Below are positions 41,701 to 52,843 of a stretch of DNA of 64,000 nt, in pieces. Within the stretch, counting starts at the first letter, position 1. The number at the start of each line of letters is the position of its first letter. The stretch lies in assembly GCF_964019385.1 (NCBI RefSeq), contig NC_088645.1, positions 23,122,104-23,186,103 of the forward strand, written 5' to 3'. The notes below the pieces were generated by a model. It saw only the letters and a list, made by a program, of their open reading frames with translations, was not told the DNA's origin and did no database searches. The DNA is from Sycon ciliatum. Lineage: Eukaryota > Porifera > Calcarea > Leucosolenida > Sycettidae. The position numbers were made by a program, and so were the translations under genes.

Positions 41701-41781
41701 CAGTGCTGGCAACTGAAATCCGACCCCCTTGCCAGCGCGGCGCACCCAGCAAGGGGGTCGGATTTCAGTTGCCAGCACTGT
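41701..41781. mobile_element. Perfect 32-bp-arm hairpin MITE
   Basis: Arms start CAGTGCTGGCAACTGAAATC and continue CGACCCCCTTGC, with a 17-nt loop. Perfect pairing implies recent origin or strand-exchange maintenance. Same CTGAAATCCGACC end as at 32.8 kb. Confidence 0.9.
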
Positions 41782-43017
41782 GCATGTACATTGTATGACA
41801 ACATTCCTGATAGTGATATCGCCTGACCTGCATGCTCGAAGGTGCATTGTTCATTGACTATGCGCTGATTGGTCTCCGTGTCGACATTGCGAGGTGAGAG
41901 GAAACTAGCGGAAATAATGAAGCTTGGCTGCATTGAGGAACCGTTTACCGGCGCACGGCAGTGTTCCACTTCGCAGAGCGGAATTCACCATTGAATAGGC
42001 GCACTGGTATCGTTCCTTGATCTCATTCATTGTTACAATCATTGAATGTACCAGCAGTCTTTGCATCCAGCAGCAGTAGTGAGGGTTTAGCCATCCTTCC
42101 AGCCTGCACTGGAGAGCAGGTTTGAAAAGGTCTAGAACACTCCTTGTAAAAAAATCTTTGGAGCTTTTCTCGCTGGGCCTGTGTTTTTAGTTAACATAGT
42201 GGACGGGGGGGGGGGGCTATATGCCCCCAAACGAACTATCGTAGGAGCACTAGTATGGCTGGAGCACTGCCTGCTCTTTTTTAATCTGCTGACAAGACAA
42301 GAGTGACATGTTGGCACCACTGACATTGTTTCAGACATGTGTCACGTGAACTGGACTAGCATACACTGAGCGATATATCCAGACACGCAGGATGCGGTAG
42401 GAGGTGAAATTTTGTCCGGCCACATCCTTCCATTGAACTCGAGCAAACCGACAGGATTGTCCAGTCTTATGATGACCACACGTCAGTTCATTGGTCTAGG
42501 TGTTGTGGAACTCGGACTTCCAATCCGTTTCAGGTGACCTGTGTCGGAGTGGATGGGACTATGTGTATGTTCAATAGACCTGGCTCGAAATCAAGAAAGG
42601 AAATGGACAGCTAGCATCTGTACGCATAGGCCACCCATTCAGCAATGCATCATACACTGTACATCTGTCATTGCGTGGGTGCACTCAGCGCAGTGGCCAA
42701 TCATCCTGCAACACCTCCACATCTACAGTGTACAGTGTGCTAGTGTTTACTACTCTGCCTCTTTCTCCATCACATCAGCTTTCTTACAAAAATTAATAGT
42801 AATGCCGTCGCGGGTACATGTACATGTACCTGTACATGTATGTGAAGGTGGGGAGGGATTGCATGTGTACTTAGTACTCAGCATGTGTACTTGGGTGGAT
42901 CATAGACCCGAACTGCATTCCGTGAAACGGATCACTGCAGTAGTTCAGGATCTTCTCTTCTTTAGAATCAGGGCACGATCCAGGTACATGTACTTGTGCG
43001 CAGTATACTGTATAGGG
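41782..43017. other. No gene seen
   Basis: Open frames here are short or cross repeat boundaries. A poly-G tract (about 42,206-42,217) and TACATGTACATGTAC palindromes (about 42,815) are present. Confidence 0.45.
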
Positions 43018-43205
43018 CCCGGCGGATTCTGCCGGCAGAAAAATTGGCAGAATTCGCTTTTCTGGTACGTTTCATGCATGTTTGGTATGTGGATAAAGAA
43101 ATGGAGCAGAATTCGAGGAATTGACCGCCATAAGGTTTGTATGGTTCTGCCAATTTCACTGCTTTTCGAGCAGAATCTGCCACCTTTTCGAACAGAATCC
43201 GCCGG
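43018..43205 (-). mobile_element. MITE copy A (CCGGCGGATTCTG ends)
   Basis: 188 bp with inverted ends CCGGCGGATTCTG. The interior (GGAGCAGAATTCGAGGAATT, ATAAAGAAATGG) is shared with copies at 43,686-43,880 and 49,365-49,542. No coding potential. Confidence 0.88.
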
Positions 43206-43685
43206 TCGCGCAGCAGTCAGGAAAATACTCAACTTGCCTGCACCTGGCCGTGGATGGCTGAGTCTAACTGCATGCTAGTAGTGAAATGTACACGTACATG
43301 TACATTATTCTACTTTATACTGACTGAAAACTAATAATTCTTCTGAATTGTATCTTTTCACTGTATCTTTTCACAAAATGTTGAAGGATGCTTCACGCAG
43401 CTTCATTACACTTGCATAGTTTGCAGGCAACCTGCCTATACTCAAGAGAGCACTGCATTTCACTCAAATCCATTTGAGGTATAGTCCATTAGAGGTACAT
43501 GTACATGTACCTTAGCCTAGGGTGAGAAAAAGCTGCCAGCGTACATTGTTGGCATGGCATTTCGCTATCATGCGTCACTGCCTTGCATTGAAACCAGCGG
43601 TTCCAACGATTTATTTGCCAGTAGCCAAAACACTGGTACATGAGAATCGCCTAGACCAAGTTTTCCACATCCGTGGGAATTAGGC

Positions 43686-43880
43686 ATTGGCGGATAATGC
43701 TCGAAAAGGTGGCAGATTCATGCACGAAAAGTAGTGAAATTGGCAGAACCATACAAACTTATGGCGGTCCATTCCTCGAATTCTGCTCCATTTCTTTATC
43801 CACATACCAAACAAACATGCATGAAACTTACCAGAAAAGTACCGAATTCTGCCAATTTTTCTGCCGGCAGTATCCGCAAA
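43686..43880 (+). mobile_element. MITE copy B
   Basis: Same family, opposite orientation to copy A. The ends are more diverged (TTGGCGGATAATGCTCG / CGGCAGTATCCGC). Confidence 0.85.
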
Positions 43881-44386
43881 GGCCTAGTACAGTGGGAGTG
43901 CCACCACCCTTAACGTAAGGGCCACGTGAGTCACGTCACTCACGTGACGTGGCTAGGCGGGCCGTGGCAAGGACTTAGGTGATCGTACCAGGGCATGACA
44001 TGCTGGACACTACATCAGTACAGTCATGAATGAACAGGAAACTAATTACTTACTCGGTGGGGTTTATCTATTGTCATGTTTCACAGCTGGAGATAACATC
44101 TAGTAAACAGTATCATGTCTATGAATCGCTACCTACTAGTACTGTAGTCTGTGAAAAGAACGGCCTAGTGGACTCGTACGAGTCGTAGGCAATACACCGA
44201 GAAATCATGCCGAATCCCAGAGAATGCTAATGCTCAACGTTCACAGCCAAAATGCCAGCATTCTCAGACAATACTGAATAGGTCACTTGTCCTTGAGGTG
44301 GTACACATATATGTAGCACCGATGCAAGATATTATAATTGTGGTGTGAGATCCAGCTCTGCAAATGGAGAAAAGCAGTGATCGGCC
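43881..44386. other. No gene seen
   Basis: Includes a short palindrome GTGAGTCACGTCACTCAC (43,927). No coding signal. Confidence 0.4.
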
Positions 44387-44705
44387 ACCAATGTGATACA
44401 AGCCACCAATGTGATACAAGCCACTAATGTGATACAAGCCACCAATGTGATACAAGCCACCAATGTGATACAAGCCACCAATGTGATACAAGCCACCAAT
44501 GTGATACAAGCCACCAATGTGATACAAGCCACCAATGTGATACAAGCCACCAATGTGATACAAGCCACTAATGTGATACAAGCCACCAATGTGATACAAG
44601 CCACCAATGTGATACAAGCCACCAATGTGATACAAGCCACCAATGTGATACAAGCCACTAATGTGATACAAGCCACCAATGTGATACAAGCCACCAATGT
44701 GATAC
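44387..44705 (+). repeat. 18-bp tandem repeat, ~17.6 copies
   Basis: Unit CCACCAATGTGATACAAG, very uniform; a few copies have CCACTAATG. The multiple-of-three period keeps several frames open on both strands, giving spurious repetitive ORFs. There are no spacers, so it is not a CRISPR array. Confidence 0.97.
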
Positions 44706-46145
44706 TAATGACTTGTAGTACTTCCACTTCTGAATTAGCTGCGCAGACTGATAAGAAGGCGCAGGAGAACAGCTAGAGAGAAAAAAAGAAAGTCAAAGAG
44801 TGTCCAGATGGAAAAGGAAAGATAAGGACATTGAAAGGATCGGTCACCACGCTATACGGTTGATTCCCATCGTCGATAGGAAAATCCTTCAATTGACATC
44901 CCTACGTAGGAAATATTGTACATGTACCTGGTAGGTCGTTAGCTGCGCAGGCTGAGATATCATCATCATTTCCATTGGCACAATGTACGAGCACATACTC
45001 GTACAGTTTAGACAGGCCCTGTAGTCTAAGGATTAGTCCTCCGTTGACGGAGCTAATACTAATAGACGATATTGTTGATTGGCAGATATCTAGGTTATTC
45101 TCAAGATAATGGAGTTCAACTTCGCCCACAACTAACTGATCATGGCCAGCGGACAGAGTCTTTCATTTTACGGTGCACATCCCTAGGGACAGACGACAGC
45201 GTAGAAGATCGAAATCAAAATACGTATAATATTCGCTATTCGTATCGCGACTGCTTGCGTCATGAACTTCAGAACTAACGTGATGTACATTGCAGTAGTA
45301 AGTGGTCAGAAGGTCCCAGTTTCTTGCCGCTCGTGTTGCTGGTGCTTGCACAGCTCCCTCAGCGCGACGGTGCAGCACAAACAGACTATTGACAACTTCG
45401 TTGATTCATGCTACTCGTGCGTTAGTCGAGACGTATGTGGAGAAGAACGAGGAGAAGGAGACTGTTTGATGATAAATCTTTGACAGGAGCCAGTGGAGCT
45501 GGCACTGCACTCACTGTCTATGAGCATATCGCGAACGGATGTGGAAGCGGCTTTAAACCCCGTCTGATTTGAGGGGAGCGCAAGGCCTCAGGTAGTGCCA
45601 CAAAAAATGATCAACAAGAGCCTCCCGCCACGCTGGCGGTTTCTGAGGCAGCTATTGGTGTTTAGTACAAGTATTTCTTTTAGAGCTTTACTATTCATGT
45701 GTATTTGTGCAGGCTTTATGGCCGGATTCCTCATTGTAATTATCATGACACAGCGGCATTGCTCAGTGCTGCCCCAAGGTAGTGCACATGCAAGTGGCTG
45801 AATGTGAATAGGCACTTTGCGCCATGCATACATGTACACACGGAAACCCGACAACAATTCATGCAGGAAGGCGGAGGAAGAGGCTTGATATCGTAAATAA
45901 CAAGCTTACCATGTTTACATGTACATGTACTAGCAGGTTGCAATCCGCTATAAAAGACGAAACCTTGGCGGAGCCTGGAGAGCAACACTACCTGGACGAT
46001 GTCGGTGGCCGGTATCTTCTGATTTTTCGGAAAGAAAAGACGAAACCTTTCCCCGTAAACTGAGAAAGCTTATCAAGGCTGGGTTGGTCCAATAGTTGAT
46101 TATACTGCAAGGAACTGATTTGTTTCAAGTTGGTCGCCTCTGACA
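44706..46145. other. No gene seen; PLA2-3 upstream region
   Basis: No protein-like ORF. TACATGTACATGTAC occurs near 45,918. The last ~100 bp should hold the PLA2-3 promoter and 5' UTR, but no TATA box is clear. Confidence 0.4.
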
Positions 46146-47114
46146 ATGGCGCTGAAGTCCTGTTGCGAAATTCTGATCGCTGTTGTTGTCGTCAACCTTG
46201 TCATTGTTGCCAATGCTGTGCCGTCTCCGATCCTGGACGGGTTTGATGGAAGCGATGAGATGCAGCAGCAACAACAGAACCACGAGCAGGCTCTGAGTGG
46301 TCGGACCCAGAGTCGCAGCAAGCGCTCGCTCATCAACTTCTCCAGCATGATCAAGTGCGGTGTCCCGGGAGTCAACTCGCACGCCACTGTGACGGCCCTC
46401 TACGGGTCCTACGGCTGCTGGTGCGGCGTCGGCGGCAAGGGGAAGACAGTGGACGCCATTGACAAGTGCTGCAACTAACCACGACAAGTGTTATGGTCGT
46501 GTGAGCAGCTGCGGCCCCAAGGTCATTCCCTACCTGTGGAAATGCAAGAAGAGCAAACCGTCCTGCATCAGGAAGGCGAAATACTGGTATGAGTACTTTG
46601 GTGAGTTTGGCAGCACATGATTATGAGGCACATCATACTATGTAGATGCTCCCAATGTCGAGTGCATGGTTGCAGTAAAATGCCATCACAGCGCATGTAC
46701 ATTGTACCCTCCCTGCCGTTGTGCAGAAACTGTGCTGCTCAACTACCTTCCACGCATGAGCATTCTCTTCAGTCTGACGATTGAATGGTTGTGCATGAAA
46801 CTCTGAGTTCCAACCACTGAGCCTCACTGTTCACTGCTTGACTGTCGTATGCTCTGTGTCCACGGTCCACGGAATTTTGAGACCTCTTTGCACACTGGGT
46901 GCATCCCTCGTCCTCGTAAAGAATTCTCCAAATGTGTTATGCTGACTAGAACGTTCGTACTTGCTATTCCTGTTTGCCCACCAACACTGCAGGTTACAAC
47001 ACATCCTGCATGAAGAAGGTGTGCGACTGCGACCGCGCCGCCGTGCTGTGCTTCAAGAAACACCATTCGTCGTACAGCCTGGCTAACGTCAACATTGGTC
47101 TGACCAAGTGCTAG
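46146..47114 (+). pseudogene. Secreted phospholipase A2, paralogue 3, frameshifted (PLA2-3)
   Basis: Exon 1 is 46146-46600 and exon 2 is 46993-47114 (stop TAG), phase 1. A signal peptide (IAVVVVNLVIVANA) is followed by a Gln-rich propeptide ending RSKRS, then the calcium loop [12 protein letters not shown] and the start of the catalytic helix DKCC. Directly after this (46,474-46,480) there are 7 bases where 6 are expected before the CACGAC His-Asp codons. The extra base creates a stop three bases after the second Cys. Beyond it the correct frame resumes (KCYGRVSSCG, KAKYWYEYF) into a normal exon 2 with CDCDRAAVLCF. Either a recent pseudogene or a one-base sequencing error; everything else looks intact. 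Confidence 0.85.
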
Positions 47115-48589
47115 CCCCTAACATTCCTCTTCATAATCCTCTTGGCTAGCACTAGCAGGCACTGGGCTGCAGTAGATTACATACAATAATATTATGCATA
47201 ACTAAACAATGCTACGGCGTGCAAGCTGACGTGCATGCTCAGTACGACAGTAGTCGTCCGGCTTGTGCTAGTTTCATGCTGATCATCCTTCTCTATCATT
47301 TCCGAGATATGCACGTGGATATTATAGTGAAGACTACATCCGGAATCTCCAGTTACCCGTGTATGAAATTGATATTGTACTCGTTTTGTCGCCAGTCTCC
47401 TTCCTTCTTCCCCTTGGCCCGTCCTGCACACTCCCCCCCCCCCCTCGCTGCCTTCTGAATTCATCTCTGACTCTGTTAATCTCTCAGGAGTCAGGTCACG
47501 TCCAATGGCGAAGCAACATTACCAATTGTTTGGGAGGTTGCTTTTCGCAGTCCTGCGTCAATTTTACACAGTGTTCTGTTGATTCCATCATCGTCGATCC
47601 TGATCTACACACTTTCGTGTCGTGCATTAACTTAAGTAATTTCATAAGCGATGGTCCCTGGTTCGAGTCCTGGTAGTGGTAGACAGTTTTTTCTTCCAAC
47701 TTTCCCCTTTCAGCTTCCTCTAGCTCCAGAGAGTATCCAGGCTTCGCATGGCGAGCCAAGGGAGGCAGAGGAAAGCACAGGGGGGGGGGGGGGGGGGGGG
47801 CAAGCGGTGCGTTAGACTAGAGTCCACCAGCAAAACTACACTCGTCTTGAGAACATCCAGACGCGCACGATTATATTTAAGCCAAGCTGACAAGGGATGC
47901 AGAGACAGTCCACGTCATGATTGATGTTGTACAAGCTTGAGTCGGATCGTCTAGTAAAAGATCTGGTTGCCGTAGGTCTTGACATGTAGTGTACTCAGTA
48001 GCATGCACGGCCTGGTCTAAGGCTACCGGAGGCACTACCCACACTGCGTGAACACACGTATCTAGAGCTCACCCCGGCTCGGCCTGGAGACAAGTTTAGG
48101 AAGTATTTATATAATACAAGAATAAGACAAACTGCAACAACTGAACTGCAACTGAACTGAACTACAACTAGCGTTGAGGAATATACTAGGAAGACAATTT
48201 TAAAAGACAGACCAATCATTATTATTATTATATTATGGAAGAACTAACTACGTCACAGTACGTGTACTAGTACTGAGTGGTGATGGTGTAATGTGAGTAA
48301 AACGAGAGTAATGTACACAATACAAGCTAGTGTAGAGTGTATGTAAGTAAGATGCAGAACGAAATCGAAGAAGCACACACAGCACCCGTTCTGCGAGCAG
48401 AATTTTTCATCTGAACTGCAACACATGTACGTAAAAAGCAGATCACCTGTCAGTGTGCAACTGCACTTGATCAGGCTGGCGCATACGCAACGTTAATTGC
48501 GTTTTACATGTACGTCGTAGTGTGTAAGAGCTGGGATGTGCAGTAGATGTGAACGTGTTAGTGTTCGGGTGATGACACCACTGCACTGC
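47115..48589. other. No gene seen
   Basis: Contains a 21-G run (47,780-47,800) and a B-box-like GGTTCGAGTCC (47,660) that might belong to an old tRNA-derived SINE; no clear A-box was seen. No coding signal. Confidence 0.4.
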
Positions 48590-49050
48590 TGTACTTATGC
48601 TTCATTCTCCCGAGTCAAGTATTAGTTCCGTATGAAGACATATGAAGACATCCAAGAAGAAGATTGCCTGATGAGTCCAGCGGGGACGAAACGTACATGT
48701 ACGTAGCAATCGAGCTGTGTCGTTGCTGTGTCATCTTCTATGTGACATGCGCTACTTGATGTACCAGCCTGCTTAGCAGCTATGTCGGACACCACTAGCC
48801 ATGCATCGACTAGGCGCCAGGCGCGAACTGATGGTAGTGGTGGTGAGAAGGAGAGCTCTGTACCAGAACATTTGCAGCCTAGAGTCTAGTAGAGAGCGTG
48901 TGTGCGCAGGCGTGTCTTTACCGCCATATTGCCAGAGGTGTCTTTACCACCATTTTCTTCACTGTACTCCGGTTACAGTCCGGTATTTTATTCATAACTA
49001 CTAGTATGGTGGTAAACACGCACCTGGCAATATGGCGGTAAATGCACGCC
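48590..49050 (+). mobile_element. Hammerhead-bearing dispersed repeat, copy 2
   Basis: Sense copy of the repeat at 1920-2295. After the ribozyme it continues to TTTACCGCCATATTGCCAG (48,918), mirrored at about 49,000-49,043 (TGGCAATATGGCGGTAAA), so the right part is a foldback. Confidence 0.7.
48662..48711 (+). ncRNA. Type I hammerhead ribozyme
   Basis: Stem I GATTGC/GCAATC is perfect. CTGATGA is at 48,668-48,674, stem II GTCC/GGAC has a 5-nt loop, GAAAC is at 48,688-48,692, and stem III is the self-complementary ACGTAC/GTACGT. The cleavage triplet GTA ends at 48,705. All core bases match the hammerhead consensus. Compared with the 2.2-kb copy, stem III is longer and the triplet is GUA instead of GUC. 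Confidence 0.88.
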
Positions 49051-49364
49051 GGACAGTGATTATACAACAGGAAGAAAGGAAATAAATACATGTAGCTGTA
49101 AATACAGTCTAATGTCATAAAATGGCTGTAAATACTGGCTAATGTAAATAATAACAATTATACTTCCAAATGTACAACTACGATGTACTTAGTACAGTCA
49201 TGTCAAAAACCGGCCTTGGACACCGAACACAACTGCTGCCTCAGGACCGGATAGCCGCTTCAGCCACCAGGCCCACCACCCTCACGACAGAGGTGTCCAT
49301 GTCTGGCAGGGGACGAATCCGCCGTGCGCCCCGCAAACAAGCAATGCTGGATCTCAGCTAGAGA

Positions 49365-49542
49365 CCGGCGGATTCTGCTCGAAAAGGTGGCAGATTCTGC
49401 TCGAACAGCAGTGAAATTGGCAGAACCATTCAAACCTTATGGCGGGCAATTCCTCGAATTCTGCTCCATTTCTTTATCCACATACCAAACATGCATGAAA
49501 CTTACCAGAAAGAGTACCGAATTCTGCCGATTTTTCTGCCGG
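49365..49542 (+). mobile_element. MITE copy C, left part (split by Ginger-like insertion)
   Basis: Starts CCGGCGGATTCTGCTCG and runs to CTGCCGG at 49,542. The missing end (CATTATCCGCCGG) is at 54,954-54,966, on the far side of the 5.4-kb transposon. Confidence 0.85.
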
Positions 49543-49690
49543 TGTACTATAGTAGAATGACCCCCCAGCAGATGGACCCCCCGGGCATTGTACTATATAG
49601 TAGAGTGACCCCGGGGTCACTCTACTATATAGTACAATGCCCGGGGGGTCATTCTACTATATAGTAGATTGCCCCCTGTCATTCTACTAC
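49543..49690. repeat. Left palindromic terminal repeat of the Ginger-like element
   Basis: Contains repeated CTACTATATAGTA palindromes and a large hairpin: TGTACTATATAGTAGAGTGA-CCCCGGGG-TCACTCTACTATATAGTACA. GGGGGGTCATTCTACTA modules alternate in both orientations. Confidence 0.85.
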
Positions 49691-49930
49691 AGAGTCCACC
49701 AGACTTGTCGTTTCGCACGTGCAATACCAATACTGATCCAGATCTGGTGCATTGATATTATTATAATAATATCCTCGATCCTTTTCAGTAATAGAGAAAT
49801 TCATAAGTAGGTAAATAGGTGAAATAACCATTCTCATTCTAAGTGTTAGACCATTATTTTGTAGCTGTTCAAGTATTTCACTTTTAGGTATCAATATTTT
49901 TTATAGTATCCTCTCTTTTCTATTCGGAAC

Positions 49931-52684
49931 ATGGAGGGTGAAACGTACGAGGCTATTTGCGCCTACAAGGAGAGTGGGAGCTATCCGCATCACATCCTGG
50001 AGATGGCGGACAAGAATGAGGCGAAACAACAAAAGCGAAACTTCAGGAGAAAGTGCGAGGCTTACACTCTCAAAGAGGGAGTCCTCAACCATATTCCCAC
50101 ATCAAAGAAACCCAACTCCACGAGAGAGGTTCCCAGAGAGGGCGACCATGCTCGGATCATTCGGGCATTTCACGGAAATCCTGCTGGTGGCTGCCACTTT
50201 GGTGTCACAGCCACTTTCAATAAGCTTTCTGAGCGGTTTTATTGGAAGGGGATGTACGACGCCGTGCAAACCCACGTAAATGCCTGCGAGGAGTGCCAGC
50301 GGCAGAACACCCTGAAGAAGGGGCCATCCCAGCTCCATCCAGTGCCCTTTCCTGACCACTGCTTTGGTCAGTGGGGCATGGATTTGGTCGGTCCCCTCAA
50401 GGCAACGCCCGGTGGTAACCAATACATCATTGTATTCACTGAATACCTATCGAGATGGGCGGAGGCCAAGCCTTTGCCCGACAAGACAGCGGTTGGTGTG
50501 GCCAGCGCTCTAATTGAGTGCGTTGTTTCAAGGTTCGGGTGCCCGTCAACCATCATCAGCGACCAGGGAAGGGAATTTGTGAATGCCATAAACCAGGAGC
50601 TCTGCAGAGATCTCGATATTTCGAGGAATCTCTGCAGTGCATATCACCCGCAGTCCAATGGCTTGACGGAACGCCTGAACCAAACCCTCGTCCACCAGCT
50701 GCGAAAGCTGGTTAATGAGTCCATGGACAACTGGGACAGCCTGATCCCATGGGTCCTGATGTCCTACCGGGCAAATAGGCAGGCATCAACGAAATTCTCA
50801 CCGTTTGTTATCGTGTACGGGCAACAGATGCGATTGCCCATTGAAGTAGATGGCGAGCAAGACCACGAAAGCCAACCCTATTGTGATGCCGATGAAGAGA
50901 AAATGATGAGTCAGCGGATGGAAAGGATAAAGGGCTTGCCATCTTTCCGCACAGCATGCAAATCCAACATCACAGCCGCTCAAGAAAGACAAAAGCAGCA
51001 ATATGATGCCAAGCACCAGCCACCAACTTTTAAAGTTGGTGGTCTCGTCTGGTATCGGAACACCAGACGAGACACAAGAAAGGGCGGGAAATTAGAGTCT
51101 GTGTGGGTAGCCAAGGCCATAATTGAGGAGGTACTGGCCAAGGGCACTTACAGGCTGGAGGGATTGGCCCGCATGTACAACGCGGCAAACCTGCAGAAGG
51201 CCACCACTGGAGTTCACGCTGCAACCATCAATGGAGCTGCCACCATCAGTACCGACAGCAGCAATACCACCACTGCAACCAGCAATGGAGCTGCTACCAC
51301 TAGCAACAGCAGCAATACCACCACTGCAACCAGCAATGGAGCTGCCACCACCACCAGCAGCAGCAATAACACCACTGCAACTGGCAATGGAGCTGCCACC
51401 ATCAGTACCGACAGCAGCAATAACACCACTGCAACTGGCAATGGAGCTGCCACCATCAGTACCGACAGCAGCAATACCACCACTGCAACCAGCAATGGAG
51501 CTGCTACCACTAGCAACAGCAGCAATACCACCACTGCAACCAGCAATGGAGCTGCCACCACCACCAGCAGCAGCAATAACACCACTGCAACTGGCAATGG
51601 AGCTGCCACCATCAGTACCGACAGCAGCAATACCACCACTGCAACCAGCAATGGAGCTGCTACCACTAGCAACAGCAGCAATACCACCACTGCAACCAGC
51701 AATGGCGCTGCCACCACCACCAGCAGCAGCAATAACACCACTGCAACTGGCAATGGAGCTGCCACCATCAGTACCGACAGCAGCAATACCACCACTGCAA
51801 CCAGCAATGGAGCTGCTACCACTAGCAACAGCAGCAATACCACCACTGCAACCAGCAATGGAGCTGCTACCACCAGCAACAGCAGCAATACCACCACTGC
51901 AACCAGCAATGGAGCTGCTACCACCAGCAACAGCAGCAATACCACCACTGCAACCAGCAATAGAGCTGCTACCACCAGCAACAGCAGCAATACCACCACT
52001 CCAACCAACACTGGAACTGCCACCACCAGCAACAGCAGCAATAACACCACTGCAACCAACAATGGAGCTTCCACCATCAGTACTACAATCACGACAACAG
52101 CTACCACCACAAGCAGCCGCAGTCCTGATGTTGTTATTACTGGCACTACCACATCACCATCGCAACATCTCTTTGCTCCTCCCAATGTACAGTGGCAAAG
52201 AAAGGTGTGCAACAAGGAGAATCTAACATATGTGTCTAAATCCGGGCCCTATGGCCAAGTATGCAACAAGCCATTCAACGCTTTTTCAAAGCCGACCAGG
52301 AACAAGCAGATTGGAGGTGATGGCAACTGCTTTTTCCGAGCTGTAGCCTATGCAGTGACTGGCAGCGAGGACCAGCATGCGGAAGTGCGTCAACTTGTTT
52401 GTGAGCACATCAACGGGTCAGCTCTGGAATTTGACGGAACAACTGGTGACGACTACCTCCAAAGGAAGAAGATGCGAGAACTTGGAGTTTGGGGCACAAA
52501 CGATGAATGCCAAGCGGTTGCCGACTGGCTTCAAGTTCCTGTATTTGTTCTTTGCCAGTTTGGAAGTCGTCTGAGCTGGCAGAAGCATACACCTCGCAGT
52601 GCAGGCAAGAACCAGTTTGGGATTTACCTCGACAATTCCTCTGGGTGCCACTACAATATTGTGATGTCTGTTGGACGAAAGTAA
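49931..52684 (+). CDS. Gypsy-type integrase fused to OTU cysteine protease
   Basis: 917 residues, uninterrupted. An H-H-C-C zinc finger (H81, H89, C119, C122) precedes the DDE integrase core with D151 (GMDLVGP), D211 (ISDQGREF) and E247 (LTERLNQTL), plus AYHPQSNG. Residues about 360-420 (VGGLVWYRN, then VWVAKAIIEEVLAKGTYRL) form a GPY/F- or chromo-like C-terminal region. A long linker of Asn/Thr/Ser/Ala repeats follows (about 430-730). The C-terminal 121 residues are an OTU-type peptidase with DGNCFF (D797, C800) and SGCHYNI (H907). The integrase would cut and join transposon ends. The OTU part would remove ubiquitin, perhaps to stabilise the transposase (inference). All catalytic residues are present, so it may be active. 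No gag, protease or reverse transcriptase is nearby, which argues against an LTR element. Confidence 0.9.
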   Translation: MEGETYEAICAYKESGSYPHHILEMADKNEAKQQKRNFRRKCEAYTLKEGVLNHIPTSKKPNSTREVPREGDHARIIRAFHGNPAGGCHFGVTATFNKLSERFYWKGMYDAVQTHVNACEECQRQNTLKKGPSQLHPVPFPDHCFGQWGMDLVGPLKATPGGNQYIIVFTEYLSRWAEAKPLPDKTAVGVASALIECVVSRFGCPSTIISDQGREFVNAINQELCRDLDISRNLCSAYHPQSNGLTERLNQTLVHQLRKLVNESMDNWDSLIPWVLMSYRANRQASTKFSPFVIVYGQQMRLPIEVDGEQDHESQPYCDADEEKMMSQRMERIKGLPSFRTACKSNITAAQERQKQQYDAKHQPPTFKVGGLVWYRNTRRDTRKGGKLESVWVAKAIIEEVLAKGTYRLEGLARMYNAANLQKATTGVHAATINGAATISTDSSNTTTATSNGAATTSNSSNTTTATSNGAATTTSSSNNTTATGNGAATISTDSSNNTTATGNGAATISTDSSNTTTATSNGAATTSNSSNTTTATSNGAATTTSSSNNTTATGNGAATISTDSSNTTTATSNGAATTSNSSNTTTATSNGAATTTSSSNNTTATGNGAATISTDSSNTTTATSNGAATTSNSSNTTTATSNGAATTSNSSNTTTATSNGAATTSNSSNTTTATSNRAATTSNSSNTTTPTNTGTATTSNSSNNTTATNNGASTISTTITTTATTTSSRSPDVVITGTTTSPSQHLFAPPNVQWQRKVCNKENLTYVSKSGPYGQVCNKPFNAFSKPTRNKQIGGDGNCFFRAVAYAVTGSEDQHAEVRQLVCEHINGSALEFDGTTGDDYLQRKKMRELGVWGTNDECQAVADWLQVPVFVLCQFGSRLSWQKHTPRSAGKNQFGIYLDNSSGCHYNIVMSVGRK
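51213..52090 (+). repeat. 51/54-bp coding tandem repeat in the integrase-OTU linker
   Basis: About 16 units encoding NGAAT-(T/I)S-(T)-(D/N)SSNTTTAT(S/G), alternating between 17- and 18-residue versions in a higher-order pattern. It keeps the sense frame open. The antisense frame is also long (Val/Leu repeats) and is an artefact. Confidence 0.93.
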
Positions 52685-52843
52685 TATATATGCAACATAT
52701 TGTGCGTGCATCCTCCCCTAGCTTTCATTCAGTGTGTTGATGATTGTTACTTTTCTGTGTAGCTGTTTTTTGTTACTGCTGGGGCCCCGCTGATTCCTTG
52801 TTGGCCCCGCTGGGTCCAAATCTCTAGCAACATTTAGTGGAAA

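Noticed and set aside
42541..43278. 245-codon plus-strand ORF
   Set aside because: Runs through MITE copy A and non-coding flank; no protein features.
44387..44705. Regular 18-bp repeats that could suggest a CRISPR array or a repeat protein
   Set aside because: No spacers, eukaryotic context, and open frames on both strands simply follow from the multiple-of-three period.
51214..52215. Long minus-strand Val/Leu-rich ORF
   Set aside because: Antisense of the integrase-OTU linker repeat; the sense frame is contiguous with recognisable domains on both sides.
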